This document shows positions 33,765-44,700 of a stretch of 64,000 bases of DNA, piece after piece. Position numbers and translations under genes: made by a program. A model generated the notes under the pieces. That model saw only the letters and a program-made list of their open reading frames with translations, searched no databases and had not been told where the DNA came from. Position 1 is the stretch's first letter, and each line of letters begins with the position of its first letter. Origin of the DNA: Schistocephalus solidus (lineage: Eukaryota; Platyhelminthes; Cestoda; Diphyllobothriidea; Diphyllobothriidae); NCBI GenBank assembly GCA_017591395.1, contig WEDG01005577.1, forward strand, positions 1-64,000. Direction: 5' to 3'.

Positions 33765-36060
33765 TTTATGTTTATTTATTTACTTATTTATTGCCAGTTT
33801 ACAGGCAAGGTCAAAAGAGATATACAGTAGAGTGTCGGGCTGACAGAGGAAAAAAATCATAATCATTCTTTCAAGGGTTTTCAAGAGAAAAAACTGCAGC
33901 TTATTGACGGATTAAAGTTCAGCAAAGGGAAGCTTTGATGCAGGTGCACGGTTGAGAACTTCTCCTTTCAGTGTTATCGATCCGGTATTCTGCACCAGCA
34001 TGTATTTCGGCGAACTGCTGTTCGCTGTCGACTGATAAATAAGCCGATTAAGGTCTGCAGAGCTAGCAATATTGGCCTCAGCATGAAGTCCGGCACAGGA
34101 TTCAGAGTCCGTGAACGACATCAGATCGGAAGAGAGCTTCCACAAAGTCAGCACCCAAAATTTTTGGAAGGTGTCCTGAATTAAGAAAACTAGTGACAGC
34201 GCTCGTAAACAAGGGAAGCTTTGCTGAATTTTGATACTTCTGGGTAGCTTATTCCAGATTGCTATAGCATTTACCGAAAAAGCTGACGGTATCTAATGGT
34301 GCGTGCCAAAGGAAGAAATAAAAATACATCTTGATGACTGGTGCACCGGGAGTGGTTAAGCGGCCTCAGAGATAAAAGGGGGTTAAAGGTACGCTTGTTA
34401 AAATGTTTAAACTGTAAAAATATTATCCCTTTTGTAATCTGCGAAGCCACAACGGGTCGAAACTTGTAAGTACAGGTTTCTGTGTTCTCAAGAGAAAACT
34501 CTTTTTTAAAGAAGTCCTGGACTGATTCTATCTTCTTCCGTTCACAAGCATGCAGAAGGCTAAATAGAAATGAGCAGTATTCCAGACTTGGTCTGACATA
34601 CGTTTTATAAAGGCTGATTCTAATATTGACAGAGAATAAACCCAGTAGTTTGGCGGGCTTTCGAGACAATCAGGGCGCCGTTCTCTGACAGATTATGACT
34701 ACTAGAATATGATATGCTTATTTCCTTTATAACTCCAGGCACATTTAGATCGTGACCACCTATGCTAAGATGGGGCTTATGGTTGTCGCCAATAACCATA
34801 ACGGAGCACTGTTGACACCATTGAGCGAATGCCTGAAGTTCATTTTTTAAGAGCTCAAGCACGATGTTGCGATCGACCGGTTTATATCGATAGGCAACTT
34901 TTAAACCGTCAGCGTACATAAACGGCCTATCATAGTGAAAACAATCAGGAACATCATTGACAATAAGGCAAAATAGAAGCGGGCCGAGCACGCTACCCTG
35001 AATAACTCCACGCCTCACATGCGTGGGTTAGGAGATAACATCAAGAAATTTCAACCCGTTGTGTGCGACCATTCAAAAAGGAGGATATTAAGTTCAAAAG
35101 CTTGTTACATATGCCAAGGGAGGCAAGTTTAAGCAGTAGGAGATCATGGTCAACACGATCAAAAGCCTTTGGAAAATCGAAATGAGCGGTATAAATTGCA
35201 AAACCACTGTCTCTAGATTGTAGCACATAATGAAAGAAAGAGAGATGGCAGGTGTCACAAGACCTCATTTCGAGAAACTTATGCTGCACCGCATTAAGTT
35301 TGTTATTCTCTGTTAGGTGACTGAGCATCTTGTCTTTGATCAAGGTCTCTTAGTTCTTCGAGACTGCTGGTAGTGTATTTATTGGCCTTAAGTCGTCAAA
35401 TGACGTAGGTTGGCCATGTTTGGGTATAGGCAGAATGTGCGATTCCTTTCATAAAATAGGGAAGGTTTCACATTCTAGAGCAAGATTAAATATCATATAC
35501 AGAAGGGACGGAAATATATAATTTGCATCTGCCTTTAGAATACCCACCAGGACGCCATCTGGTCCAGGACTGTAAGATTGACGAAAACGCCGATTGACGA
35601 AAACGCCGAGTGGCTACGGTCACGTCCCAGAGAGTAAAAGTAATGGTTTCGAGGACGTTACCGGTCAAAACGCGAATTTTCGAAAATGGAGTGGCAGACT
35701 TTTTACTAAAAGTTTAAGTCAAGAAAGCATTAAAGCATTCAGCTTTGAACTTAGCGTCAGCTATAGGGTTTCCTTAGGCGTCTTGAAGTACGGTGAGCTG
35801 CGTTTATCGCTGCGCATTTACTGTGCGCGACAAGAGTTTCGCAAAATTACACGAAGGGTTTTTGGCAAATTTGACCTTATCAGGTAGTCGTATTTTCGTC
35901 AGACAGCCTCTTAGCCCTTTCAAATATTTGTTGGATCAAGGGCAGGACGGAAGTGTTGATCTTTGTTGGCAGGGTAATAGATTGCACTTTGTATTATCAT
36001 TTCCTCCTCAGACATTGCTTCTTCGCAGTCTTAAACTCTTACGCAATTGCACGCATTCGT
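33765..36060 (-). pseudogene. Family D' retrotransposon, minus copy
   Basis: On the minus strand a linker (ITFTLWDVTVATRRFRQS near 35,640) and reverse transcriptase blocks follow: MIKDKMLSHLTENNKLNAVQ, AHFDFPKAFDRVDHDLLLLK (35,041-35,343), VIQGSVLGPLLFCLIVNDVP and MYADGLKVAYRYKPVD (34,620-35,018). The box is YADG, not YADD, so the second catalytic Asp is lost. The C-terminal domain runs to 34,271, and the 3' region to an AATAA repeat tail at 33,768. It includes a decayed stem-loop (33,846-33,899). A short duplication of CGGCGTTTTCGTCAA lies near 35,590. It is about as far from copies D1 and D2 as a sister subfamily. Confidence 0.8.
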
Positions 36061-36064
36061 TAGA

Positions 36065-36384
36065 AACAAAATGCGTACAAGAACTGAACATCGGTAAACC
36101 ACACACTCGATCGAAGTAGAAAATGACTTTCCTTGAGCAAAGATAAATAATGTTCGATCACTAGAACAGTTTATTTAGTATTATGAGCTTTAGAACTCAT
36201 TCAGGAGTTCATCGCCATAGATAGCAGAAGCAAAAAACTGTACAAAATAAAAGGCATTCCAAACCAATCAATGATCACTACCTGCTGCTAGTACAGAATA
36301 CCTGATCCACAACAACTAAAGGATAAGTACTACACCGTGCACCTGTGTAAATACTTCCCTGTCCTGAACTTTTATCCGTTCAAC
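36065..36384. other. Unassigned stretch
   Basis: Nothing recognised. It may be the body of the D' fragment whose 3' end follows. Confidence 0.35.
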
Positions 36385-36515
36385 AAGCTGCAGTTTTTTC
36401 TCCTGAAAACACTATAAAGAACGGCCAGGAGTTTTTTTCATTTTCAGCTCGACCTCCTACTGTTTATCCTTTTTGACCTTGCCTGTAAACTGTAAACTGT
36501 AAACAGTGGCCCGTG
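36385..36515 (+). mobile_element. Family D' 3' end with stem-loop and CTGTAAA repeat tail
   Basis: CTGCAGTTTTTTCTCCTG pairs with CAGGAG at 36,426-36,431, followed by TTTTTTTCA. GACCTTGCCTGTAAACTGTA and further CTGTAAA units form the tail. The minus copy at 33,775-33,900 shares the GACCTTGCCTGTAAACTG block. CR1-type elements often end in such short repeats. Confidence 0.65.
36391..36440 (+). other. Family D' 3' stem-loop, 6-bp core
   Basis: TTTTTTCTCCTG and CAGGAGTTTTTTT flank a loop of about 20 bases. This is the shortest version of the motif. Confidence 0.6.
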
Positions 36516-36544
36516 AACCACTGGATGAATTAGCCGCTCTTCAC

Positions 36545-39500
36545 TTAAAAACAACCACCTTGCCCACTTAAACTGTTCGCTCTAAATGCCAGATCCTTGC
36601 TCAATAAAATGCCCCTGCTTCGGACTCTAGTCTTCGTCCACTGTCCAGATTTTTTTATAGCAACTGAAACATGGGCAATACCTTCCGTAGCCGACCCCGA
36701 ACTCTCTCTTATAGGTTATACTTGTACTCGAAATGATCGTCGTGACAGTCGTGGTGGAGGAAGCTGTATCCATATTAAATAAGCGCTGGCATTTCGGACC
36801 TTTAGATCATCCACAATTTACTGCGGTTGACGAGAGCTGCTGGCTTCAAATTACCTTAAAAAATAGGAATCTTTACTCATTGGCTGTGTCTTTTGCCCAC
36901 CCAATACTAGTGAGGATTTCGATCTTTGTCTCTCACAAGCATTCCATGCCGCAGTTGACTTAAATTTTAAGTATTTGCTTAATTGCAGGTGATTTCAACC
37001 TTCCTGACATTCGCTGGTTTCCGGTCCCCTCCGGCCCCATAAAGTTCGAGGACTTTCTCGAGGCCATAGATATTGGCATGTGGACCCAGGTTGTTGACTT
37101 CCCTACCCGAGGATCAAGCATATTTGAGCTAATCTTCTGCAGAGGTTGCCTGCCTTTGACAGTGTCATCATTAGGCCCACTTGGGAGCTCAGACCATGAT
37201 ATCGTTGTTTCTACACTACAACTCGAAACCGATTAAACGCTTTCCAAAACGATATAGCTTTTCCTTTGATTTTCGATAAGCGCATTCGACAGAATTATTG
37301 ATACATCTTAACTCCCACGACTGGTCTAATTTATGTGTCAGGATGTGAACACCTGTACTGGTATGCTATACGAAGTTTTAGATCCACTTATTTCTCGTTT
37401 TGTTCCCCGTAGGAAATTAATTAATGTCATAGATGAGGTTTATCTCCCTTTATCTTTTCGCCGTAGGTTGCGTAAACTCTCTCGTCGATTCCATTTGCAA
37501 AACGACATTTCCATTCTGCCCTTGATTAACCGTATTTTTGAGCAGGCCATAGGCTAACCGAAGAACAAAGGTTAGCCGAAGAGGTCAAATATGTTGAAAA
37601 CCGTTTGTTAAATGTAGCTAAACTTTTTTCACGCACAATAAGAACCCATAGTAAAACATGGCATCCCGTACAACTGGACTCCGTTGGCAATCCTGTAGTT
37701 GATGACAAATTGACGACTGATAGTTTTAACGTTTCTTGTCCATAACATTTATTGAGAAGTCGACCGCTCCCCCTCTGCCCATCCAGGTTTGAACCGGTGC
37801 CGTCCTCGAGACCATAACTTTTACCCTCTCAGACGTAACCGTAGCCTTTCGACGTTTTCGTCAATCTTATCGTCCTGGACCAGATGGCGTACCGATCAGT
37901 ATTATAAAGGCGGGTGCTAATGATATTTTCCCGTCACTTCTATGTAAGATATTTAATCTAGCTCTTGAAAGTGAAACCTTTCCCAGTGTATGGAAGGAAT
38001 CGCATATTCTATCTATCCCCAAAAACGGCTAATCTACGTCATTTGACGATTTTAGGCCAATCAACACACTGTCCGCAGCTTCGAAAATCCTGGAGACTTT
38101 GATCAAAGATATGATGATGTATCATTTAACTGAGAATAACCTATTGAGTGCAGCCCAGCATGGGTTCCTCAAAACAAGGTCTTGTGACACATGTCAGCTC
38201 TCTTTCTTTGATCATGTTCTACAATCTAGGGATAACGGCTTTGCACTTTACATAAACTATTTCGATTTCACCAAGGCCTTCGATCGTGTTGACCATGCCC
38301 TTCTTCTCCTGAAACTCTCCTCTTTCGGTATATGTGGTAAACTTCTGAGCTTGATATCTTCTTACCTGAGCTCTCGTACACAACATGTTAAGATCTCAAT
38401 GCTATCTCAAACTCGGCACGTGTGAGGAGTGGAGTTATTCAGGGTAGTGTGCTAGGCCCGCTTTTATTTTGTCTTTTTGTCAATGATGTGCCAGGTTTAT
38501 TTCGAAATGGTAGGCCCTTTATGTATGCCGACGATTTAAAAGTTGCCTATCGATACAAGCCGGCAGATCGCGACACCGTGCTTGATCTATTAAAAAATGA
38601 TCTCGAGGCCTTTGCCCAGTGGTGCTGCACATGGTGCCTTTCCCTTTCTTGGCACAAATGTTCCGTTATGGTTGTCGGTGACAACCATCAGCCTCATCTA
38701 ATCATAAATGGCCACGATATAAATGTACCTGGCGTTGTTAAGGACCGAGGCATATCATATTCCAACGGTCTCAATCTTTCAGAGCATTGCGCCCTGATTG
38801 TCTCCAAAGCACGCAGAACTGCCGGGTTTATCCTCCGAAATTTTAAAACTATTGATATTATACTCCGCCTTTATAAAATGTACGTTAGACCTGGCCTGGA
38901 ATACTGCTCGTTTCTATTTAGCCTTCTGCGCGCTAGCGAATGGAAGAAAATAGAATCGGTCCAGCACTTCTTCAAGAAACGAATTTAATCGTTGGTGCAC
39001 CGTTATCTGTCGTATCAAGAACGCTGTTGGCTTGTTAACGTTGATCCCTTATGGTTTCGCAGAGTGCAGAAGGGACTCTTTTTGCTGTTTAAGCATTTGA
39101 ATAGTCGTACATTTAATCCCCTTACCACTGTGAGGCAGCTTGACCATCCTCTGCGTAGCAGTCATCGCAATGTATTTTTATTTCTTCCATTAGCTCACAC
39201 AGTTAAGTATCGACGGTTCTTTTCGGTAACGCCATGGCCATGTGGAATAAACTTCCCCATAGTATAAATATCCAGCGGAGTTATTCTTTGTTTAAGATAT
39301 TGATTACTAGTTTTTTGCATTCAGAACAGTTTCCAAGTATTCTGGGCGCCGACACGGTAGAATCTGTTTTCCTGTTCGACGGAGTGCGTGGCATCTGAAC
39401 CCGATCCCAGGTGTTACCTTGAGGGATACGGCACCATCTCTGCAGCCTGCACCCGTTGACTTCTTCGGCAGACAGTGAGCAACCGTACACGAATGCTTTC

Positions 39501-39750
39501 TTGCCTGGGGCAGAATCCCGGTTCCTAGCAAAGACAGAGAGACTGCATACAGACTGTAATTGTGTTAGTCCTTCCTGATCTGAATTGCTATCATCCTTAC
39601 AGGCGGCAGTTTTTTCTCCTGAATAACATAAAGATAGGAAAATCATTTATAATGATATATATTCAGGAGTTTTTTTCACTGCCAGCCTCTACCCACTGAA
39701 TATTTCATTTGACAATGCCTGTAAACCGGCATTAAATACAACAATTATTA
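36545..39750 (+). pseudogene. Family D non-LTR retrotransposon, copy 2
   Basis: It starts just before the endonuclease N-terminus (LNARSLLNKMPLLRTLVFVH, FFIATETW with the catalytic Glu, RRDSRGGGSCIHIK). CVFCPPNTSEDFDLCLS and LIAGDFNLPDIRWFP follow. The reverse transcriptase is in two near-intact frames: 38,099-38,425 (YFDFTKAFDRVDHALLLLKL) and 38,422-38,988 (VIQGSVLGPLLFCLFVNDVP, MYADDLKVAYRYKP). One base is missing at their junction relative to copy 1. The C-terminal domain and the 3' region with stem-loop and ATT tail end near 39,750. The catalytic aspartates are intact. It lies head to head with the minus D' copy. Confidence 0.85.
39605..39683 (+). other. Family D 3' stem-loop (copy 2)
   Basis: It has the same 10-bp stem as copy 1 (CTCCTGAATA with TATTCAGGAG), then TTTTTTTCACTGCC. 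Confidence 0.65.
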
Positions 39751-39764
39751 TTATCAATTAATTA

Positions 39765-40070
39765 ATGTGTCTGGAGGTGACTGGGCAAGGCTCGCTGCGT
39801 CGGCGCTAAATCGATATCTCGAGTAATAACGTGCCCATCAACAGACTAAGCATCAAGCAACTACCCGTTCGCCTTGTTTCAGGTGTGGGTGATTTTCCTG
39901 ATGACTTTGAAGTTGAACTCGTGTCTTGTGTCTTGGATATGAGCAGCAACATGTGATTATTCTTCACCCCGCGTTGCACAGCCAATTTTGTTCTTGTATG
40001 AACGATCTGAGAATACGTCCAGTCTGGGGTTAAGTCGATCTTTGATTTTCGTCACCCTGCTGTGCGTGAT
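39765..40070 (-). pseudogene. Penelope-like element C-terminal (GIY-YIG region) fragment
   Basis: The minus strand translates in one frame, with internal stops, to HVAAHIQDTRHEFNFKVI, RKITHT, LLDA-SVDGHVITRDIDLAP and RALPSHLQTH. Penelope-like elements of flatworms typically end with HVAAH-YETGHEFNF, then ELLEAW----NSINR-IDL-P-Y-ALR. KLAVQRGVKNNH precedes it, matching the family's RRxHEHKLAV block. The catalytic GIY-YIG residues themselves are not visible. Recognition is from memory of the family pattern. Confidence 0.55.
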
Positions 40071-41036
40071 AGCCTTGGTTCGGCATGCAATTCCGAAACC
40101 TTGCCGGCACAAACGCCCTCAGTCACTTCTGAGGCGTCCGTCATGCATGGAAGAGCAGGCCTTATATTTCGTGTTGTTAATAATTTGGGTACTCTGTGGC
40201 AGCGCACGTATTCATTGGCTATCCAAAGGTGTTTATATGCTACTGCTTTGCATTCAATCATGACACCTACTGGCCGATGCACACAACCTGGCACAAACCG
40301 ATAAGGAGTTTATCGATCAATTTCAGGAAGTTACTTCTGCTTCCTTTTCTTTCTAGTTAGAACATTAACCTCTGTTGTGGCACAGTGAGGAAAGCCTTTT
40401 GAAAGTCTTTGAAGGTGAGATTTATTACCTGCTTTTCCTCCCGAACTCTGAAGAGATTGAAGAAAATTTGTTAAGCCTGATCGTCCTTTTCAGAACCCGT
40501 GTTAGCAGGTTGATAACCGGTTGTTAACCTCAAGTCACATACTCTCACCACACACGTTTCACGAAAGGGTCCATTTGCTAAGGCTCAAATCCACTGAGGC
40601 ATACGCATCTTAAAATCTACAAGAATTTACCATTTTTCCTTGAGAAAGGCGGAATTGCTGACATGGAAAGTAGCAGCTACATTATACAGGTGTTTTAGAG
40701 CAAGTGAAATTGGTTTTAAACTGCTGAGTTTTGTTATGTTAAAGGCAATTTACTAATTATATATCTTAAAGTTGCACAAAAAAGTACGAAGGACTAGTGT
40801 AAATGACCAAGTTAATCTGTAAGGTAAGAATGATGATAATTAACTTCACGATGGTTTTAAAAGGCACTAACACAGTGGGGTTGATTGTCTCAAAGTACTC
40901 GCTTTTTGTAGTCTTTTACGTCTCAAGGCTGCATCATGAGCTGTTTTAGTAACCTAACTGACCTTGGGCTTTGGTGTTTCGGCTGCGCACCCAAGGCGTT
41001 TTTCTGTCCCGCACGGGCTGCCATCCATTTTCTGTG
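40071..41036. other. Unassigned stretch upstream of the cyclophilin gene
   Basis: No gene recognised. Small frames at 39,988-40,304 overlap on both strands; those on the minus strand could be more of the Penelope relic. No clear core promoter was found upstream of 41,037. Confidence 0.4.
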
Positions 41037-41637
41037 ATGTCCAATTCTGACAAGCCTCCCTATATAACTTTAGAGACCTCGTAAAGTCTTACTTACTTTA
41101 TTGCTTGATCTTAGGCAAGGAGATATAGTAATCGAGTTGTACTGGAACCACGCCCCCCAGACATGCAAAAATTTTGCTGAATTGGCCAAAAGGGGCTACT
41201 ATACCGATGTGCCTTTTCACCGCGTTATCCGCGATTTTATGATCCAGGGTGGAGATCCTACTGGCACCGGTCGTGGTGGGGCCTCCATTTATGGTCGTTA
41301 TTTCGAAGATGAAATTCACCCGGATCTGAAACACTCAGGTATTATTAATTCTATTGCTTGATTGCCTCAACATCAAGGTGCTGGCATTCTATCCATGGCA
41401 AACGCTGGTCCAAATACAAATGGAAGCCAGTTTTTCATCACATTGGCCCCAACTCAGTGGCTCGATGGAAAGCACACAATCTTCGGACGTGTTAATTCCG
41501 GAATGCAAGTTGTCAAAAGGCTAGGTAAGTGGCTATTTTAATTTTCTATCGCTTAAGGCATGGTTGAAACCGATGCTGCTGACCGTCCAGTGGAACCCCT
41601 CAAAATCAAGCGAGCCTATGTGCCCACAACTGTCTGA
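41037..41637 (+). CDS. PPIL1: Peptidyl-prolyl cis-trans isomerase, PPIL1 type (spliceosomal cyclophilin)
   Basis: Four exons join without any break: 41,037-41,080, 41,115-41,338, 41,378-41,524 and 41,558-41,637. They give 495 nt and 164 residues; human PPIL1 has 166. The protein starts [20 protein letters not shown] and shows the cyclophilin active-site blocks [34 protein letters not shown] and [17 protein letters not shown]. It ends [20 protein letters not shown] plus VPTTV. PPIL1 works in the activated spliceosome with SKIP/SNW1 and turns prolyl bonds. The ATG was chosen because the short exon 1 restores the family's N-terminal LETS-G block in frame. Introns are 34, 39 and 33 nt (phases 2, 1, 1), all GT-AG. 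All expected active-site residues appear present, so it looks functional. Confidence 0.93.
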
Positions 41638-44600
41638 GGCCTACAGCAAATGGAAGACTGTACATATTTTTTATATTCCTGTTAATTCATAATGTATTTG
41701 CTACTTCTTCGGTTGAAAAAGATTGTTCAGTGGGTCTGTAGTGATTTTTATGCTAAGATTTTAGCTGGTGTCTATGAGTCCTTTTAGTTAGAATGCACAT
41801 TATTCTTGAGAAAGGATGATTTCAACCATGTTTTATTTTTCGAGACCATCACTGCTTGTTAAATTTCCGTAAAGCTTTCTCTCTCGTACTTGAGGCACAG
41901 TAGACCCGAAGACCTTATTAGCCTGGATGGTTTCCTGACACTGCTTCCACTGGGGAAAATCCGCAATAATTTGACTGATTTGATCCCCTCAATACCGAGG
42001 GTTCGGGCTTATCATTTATACTCAAAGCAGTGCGTTCAGGTTGGCTTTATACCAACGCCATTGCCATTTATAGTGAGGCATCTTGGCTAGTTTTATGACA
42101 ACAGGGCTGAAATTATGGTCAATTGATGGAAAACGTGTATGAGCCCACTTAGCCGCATATATGGGATGGTGAGTACGAGTGACATGCGCTATCGCATATA
42201 CTGACTGCCCACGTCGAAACGCAGTCTGATAATTTGCAAAGACCGTTCCGCAAATACTGCGTCCATGGATCGACCAATTTGGAGAAATATACGGGGAATG
42301 TAAAGCTTCACAATCAGCATAACTTAATGGTTAGCAAAGGATACTCAAATTACCCTCAGTCGTTGTGAAAAATCAGAATCGTAAAAACCGCATACAGCAT
42401 TTTCAGAACATCTTTTATTCAAGTCGTTTAATAATATTGCTGAAAGGACATCTCTGCAGAACATTTAATCAAATTTTGCATGGGTAAGAGGTTTTTCTGG
42501 ACGGCTGCATTATCTCGCATCGCAATTCACTCCAGGGGCACATCGGTTAAGCTTGGCATTCGTCAAGTTTATCTGCTAATATGTATGTCATCTGCGGATT
42601 GTGGATTGATCCTTAAATCAGGCTTACCGTCGAATTAGCAGCATTTTAATCTGACAACCCAGTAGTTGTGGACCATCTACAGATTATACCTCTGTGGTTG
42701 GGGTCCAACGGAGCAAACTGGCGGTACACCTGACCAAGCAGTCTGGACGGTCGTACGTAACCGACCCACTCCACAACTTCCCAAGAATTATAAATTGTGT
42801 AACTGCAGGATATTTTTCAATAATGTGGCTTTTGCAGCAATCAGCATTCTCTACAACTCAGATCCAGTTTTGATTCATTCTGACCAAACCTTTACTAGGC
42901 CCGTAATATAGCCTTGCCGATGAGCGTTAGGATGTGTGAACTTTTATCGAACCTGCTTTCCTACGCCTAACTGTCCGTTATACCACACACTCTTATTTCT
43001 TTATTATCTAATTGTGCTGCGGTAACTCTTTCTTAACTGCTCTTGCCACCACTCCATACGCAGTGTGGCGATGGTCCTTTGACCGAGTGAACCAGACATT
43101 GCTTACACTAGAGGAAGATAATGGTGGGGTCATCCTCTTAACTTAGTTTTTAACCACACGTGCCGGCGGTTGAAAGTCCCTCAGCAAATGCTATCGTTCG
43201 AGTAGACAGCGCCAGCAGAAGGCGGAGCGCTGAAGTTGGACAAACAACTAAACCTCTAACATATATCAGATTCCGATGACGGTAGTGTGCCGTAATTACC
43301 ATCAACAGTCGCCAACTGTGTCCATTTTACCGCTATCTTTCAACCTGAGTCCCCATTCAGAGATTAATTTGCGTGACCCTTTGAGCATTATTGTAGCGCA
43401 GCTTGAGCATCATCTACGTCCTCATTCAAGAGTATGGTTCATGATGGATTGAGGCGACAGGAGTTGATGAACTACGTCACGTCTATCGCACGGTTCATAT
43501 GTTACTGTTGTCGACATGGTGCTTCAATTGCCCAGACCAGATTTTTTTTTCCTACGTGCTGAAATCCGGTTTCGTAAAGTACTGTGCTTGTACGCCTTTA
43601 TTATGCTGTCGTCGGTGCTGTGTATAGCTAAGGCTTGGAAGGACTTTCAAGACGAATTATGAGCGAAATTGGGACATTTTTGTGTAGGATCTTGACCTTA
43701 TGTGTCAGTAACATACCAAGAGGATCTAGTTCGAGCTATCTACGATACGAACCCTGTCGCTCCGCAATGCAGAGATGTGCAAATTATTACATACTTTTCG
43801 CTTCTGCTGCACTGAACCGCTTGGTTGTTGCAAACACCTACCTTCGGCGCGCTAGTAGAAGTTTAATCTTCCGATGCTTAAGTGATTACCTCACTCAGTA
43901 TAAAATCTATTACCCGTTTGTCCGAGCATGCTAGGTCAGTTAAACTTAAGGCCTTGATGTGATTCCGACAGCGACTGCCAAGCTCTTGTTGGAGCTCCTC
44001 TGACACTCGGGTGCTTTATGTCAATAGAACCGGTGTTCACTGCACCTGACGTTATCCCGGCCTTCTGTTTGAAGCGATCAACGACTGCATTTGATTTATC
44101 AATATAAGCACGTCCTACAGCGTATCCCCTCAGAAGGTTCCATGCCACAGTATGCCGTACTTTCTAGACTGGATATCTGGGGAAAAACGATTTAAATGGC
44201 TATAATGCACGAACCATCCGCCCCTACGATGGTCCAATGCTCAAAAACTGCGTTCTACGACCATGCGCCCCGCAGAAACGACGGCCACAAATTTTTAACA
44301 GGCCAAGGCTCTCGAAGATGCTTTAGTTAAGAGCAGATCGTAAGACCTTCCCACAGTCTCTTCAACAGAGCTGCGCTGTTGTCATTCATGTGAGACGAGT
44401 CGCTGATCAATTAGTACTTCGAGGAAGTTCTTAAACCACAGACATCGAGTTGCTGTGACGGAGTCCGGTTTGAAGGCTCTCTTGTCCGAGTGTGGTTGTG
44501 ATCAATCTTCACCATCGGTGTAAGATATCCTTGAGGCGGGAAAAATTTGGAGATCTGCAAAGCATCTGGCAATGGTTGTCTTCCTGCAAAAATTTATATG

Positions 44601-44700
44601 CGCTTCTTGGAAGCACCAATGGAGCGGCTTCACAACTTCCTATGCGAAGAAGTGAGACGCTGGTCGTTTTCGCAGACGGTAAGAATGCCCTCTTTAAGAA
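41638..44700. other. Unassigned intergenic stretch
   Basis: No gene recognised. Frames at 42,666-42,911, 43,635-43,934 and 43,936-44,148 lack known motifs. Confidence 0.4.

Noticed and set aside
43635..44148. Two adjacent open frames on opposite strands as a small gene.
   Set aside because: No motif, no splice-consistent extension and no codon pattern to prefer either.
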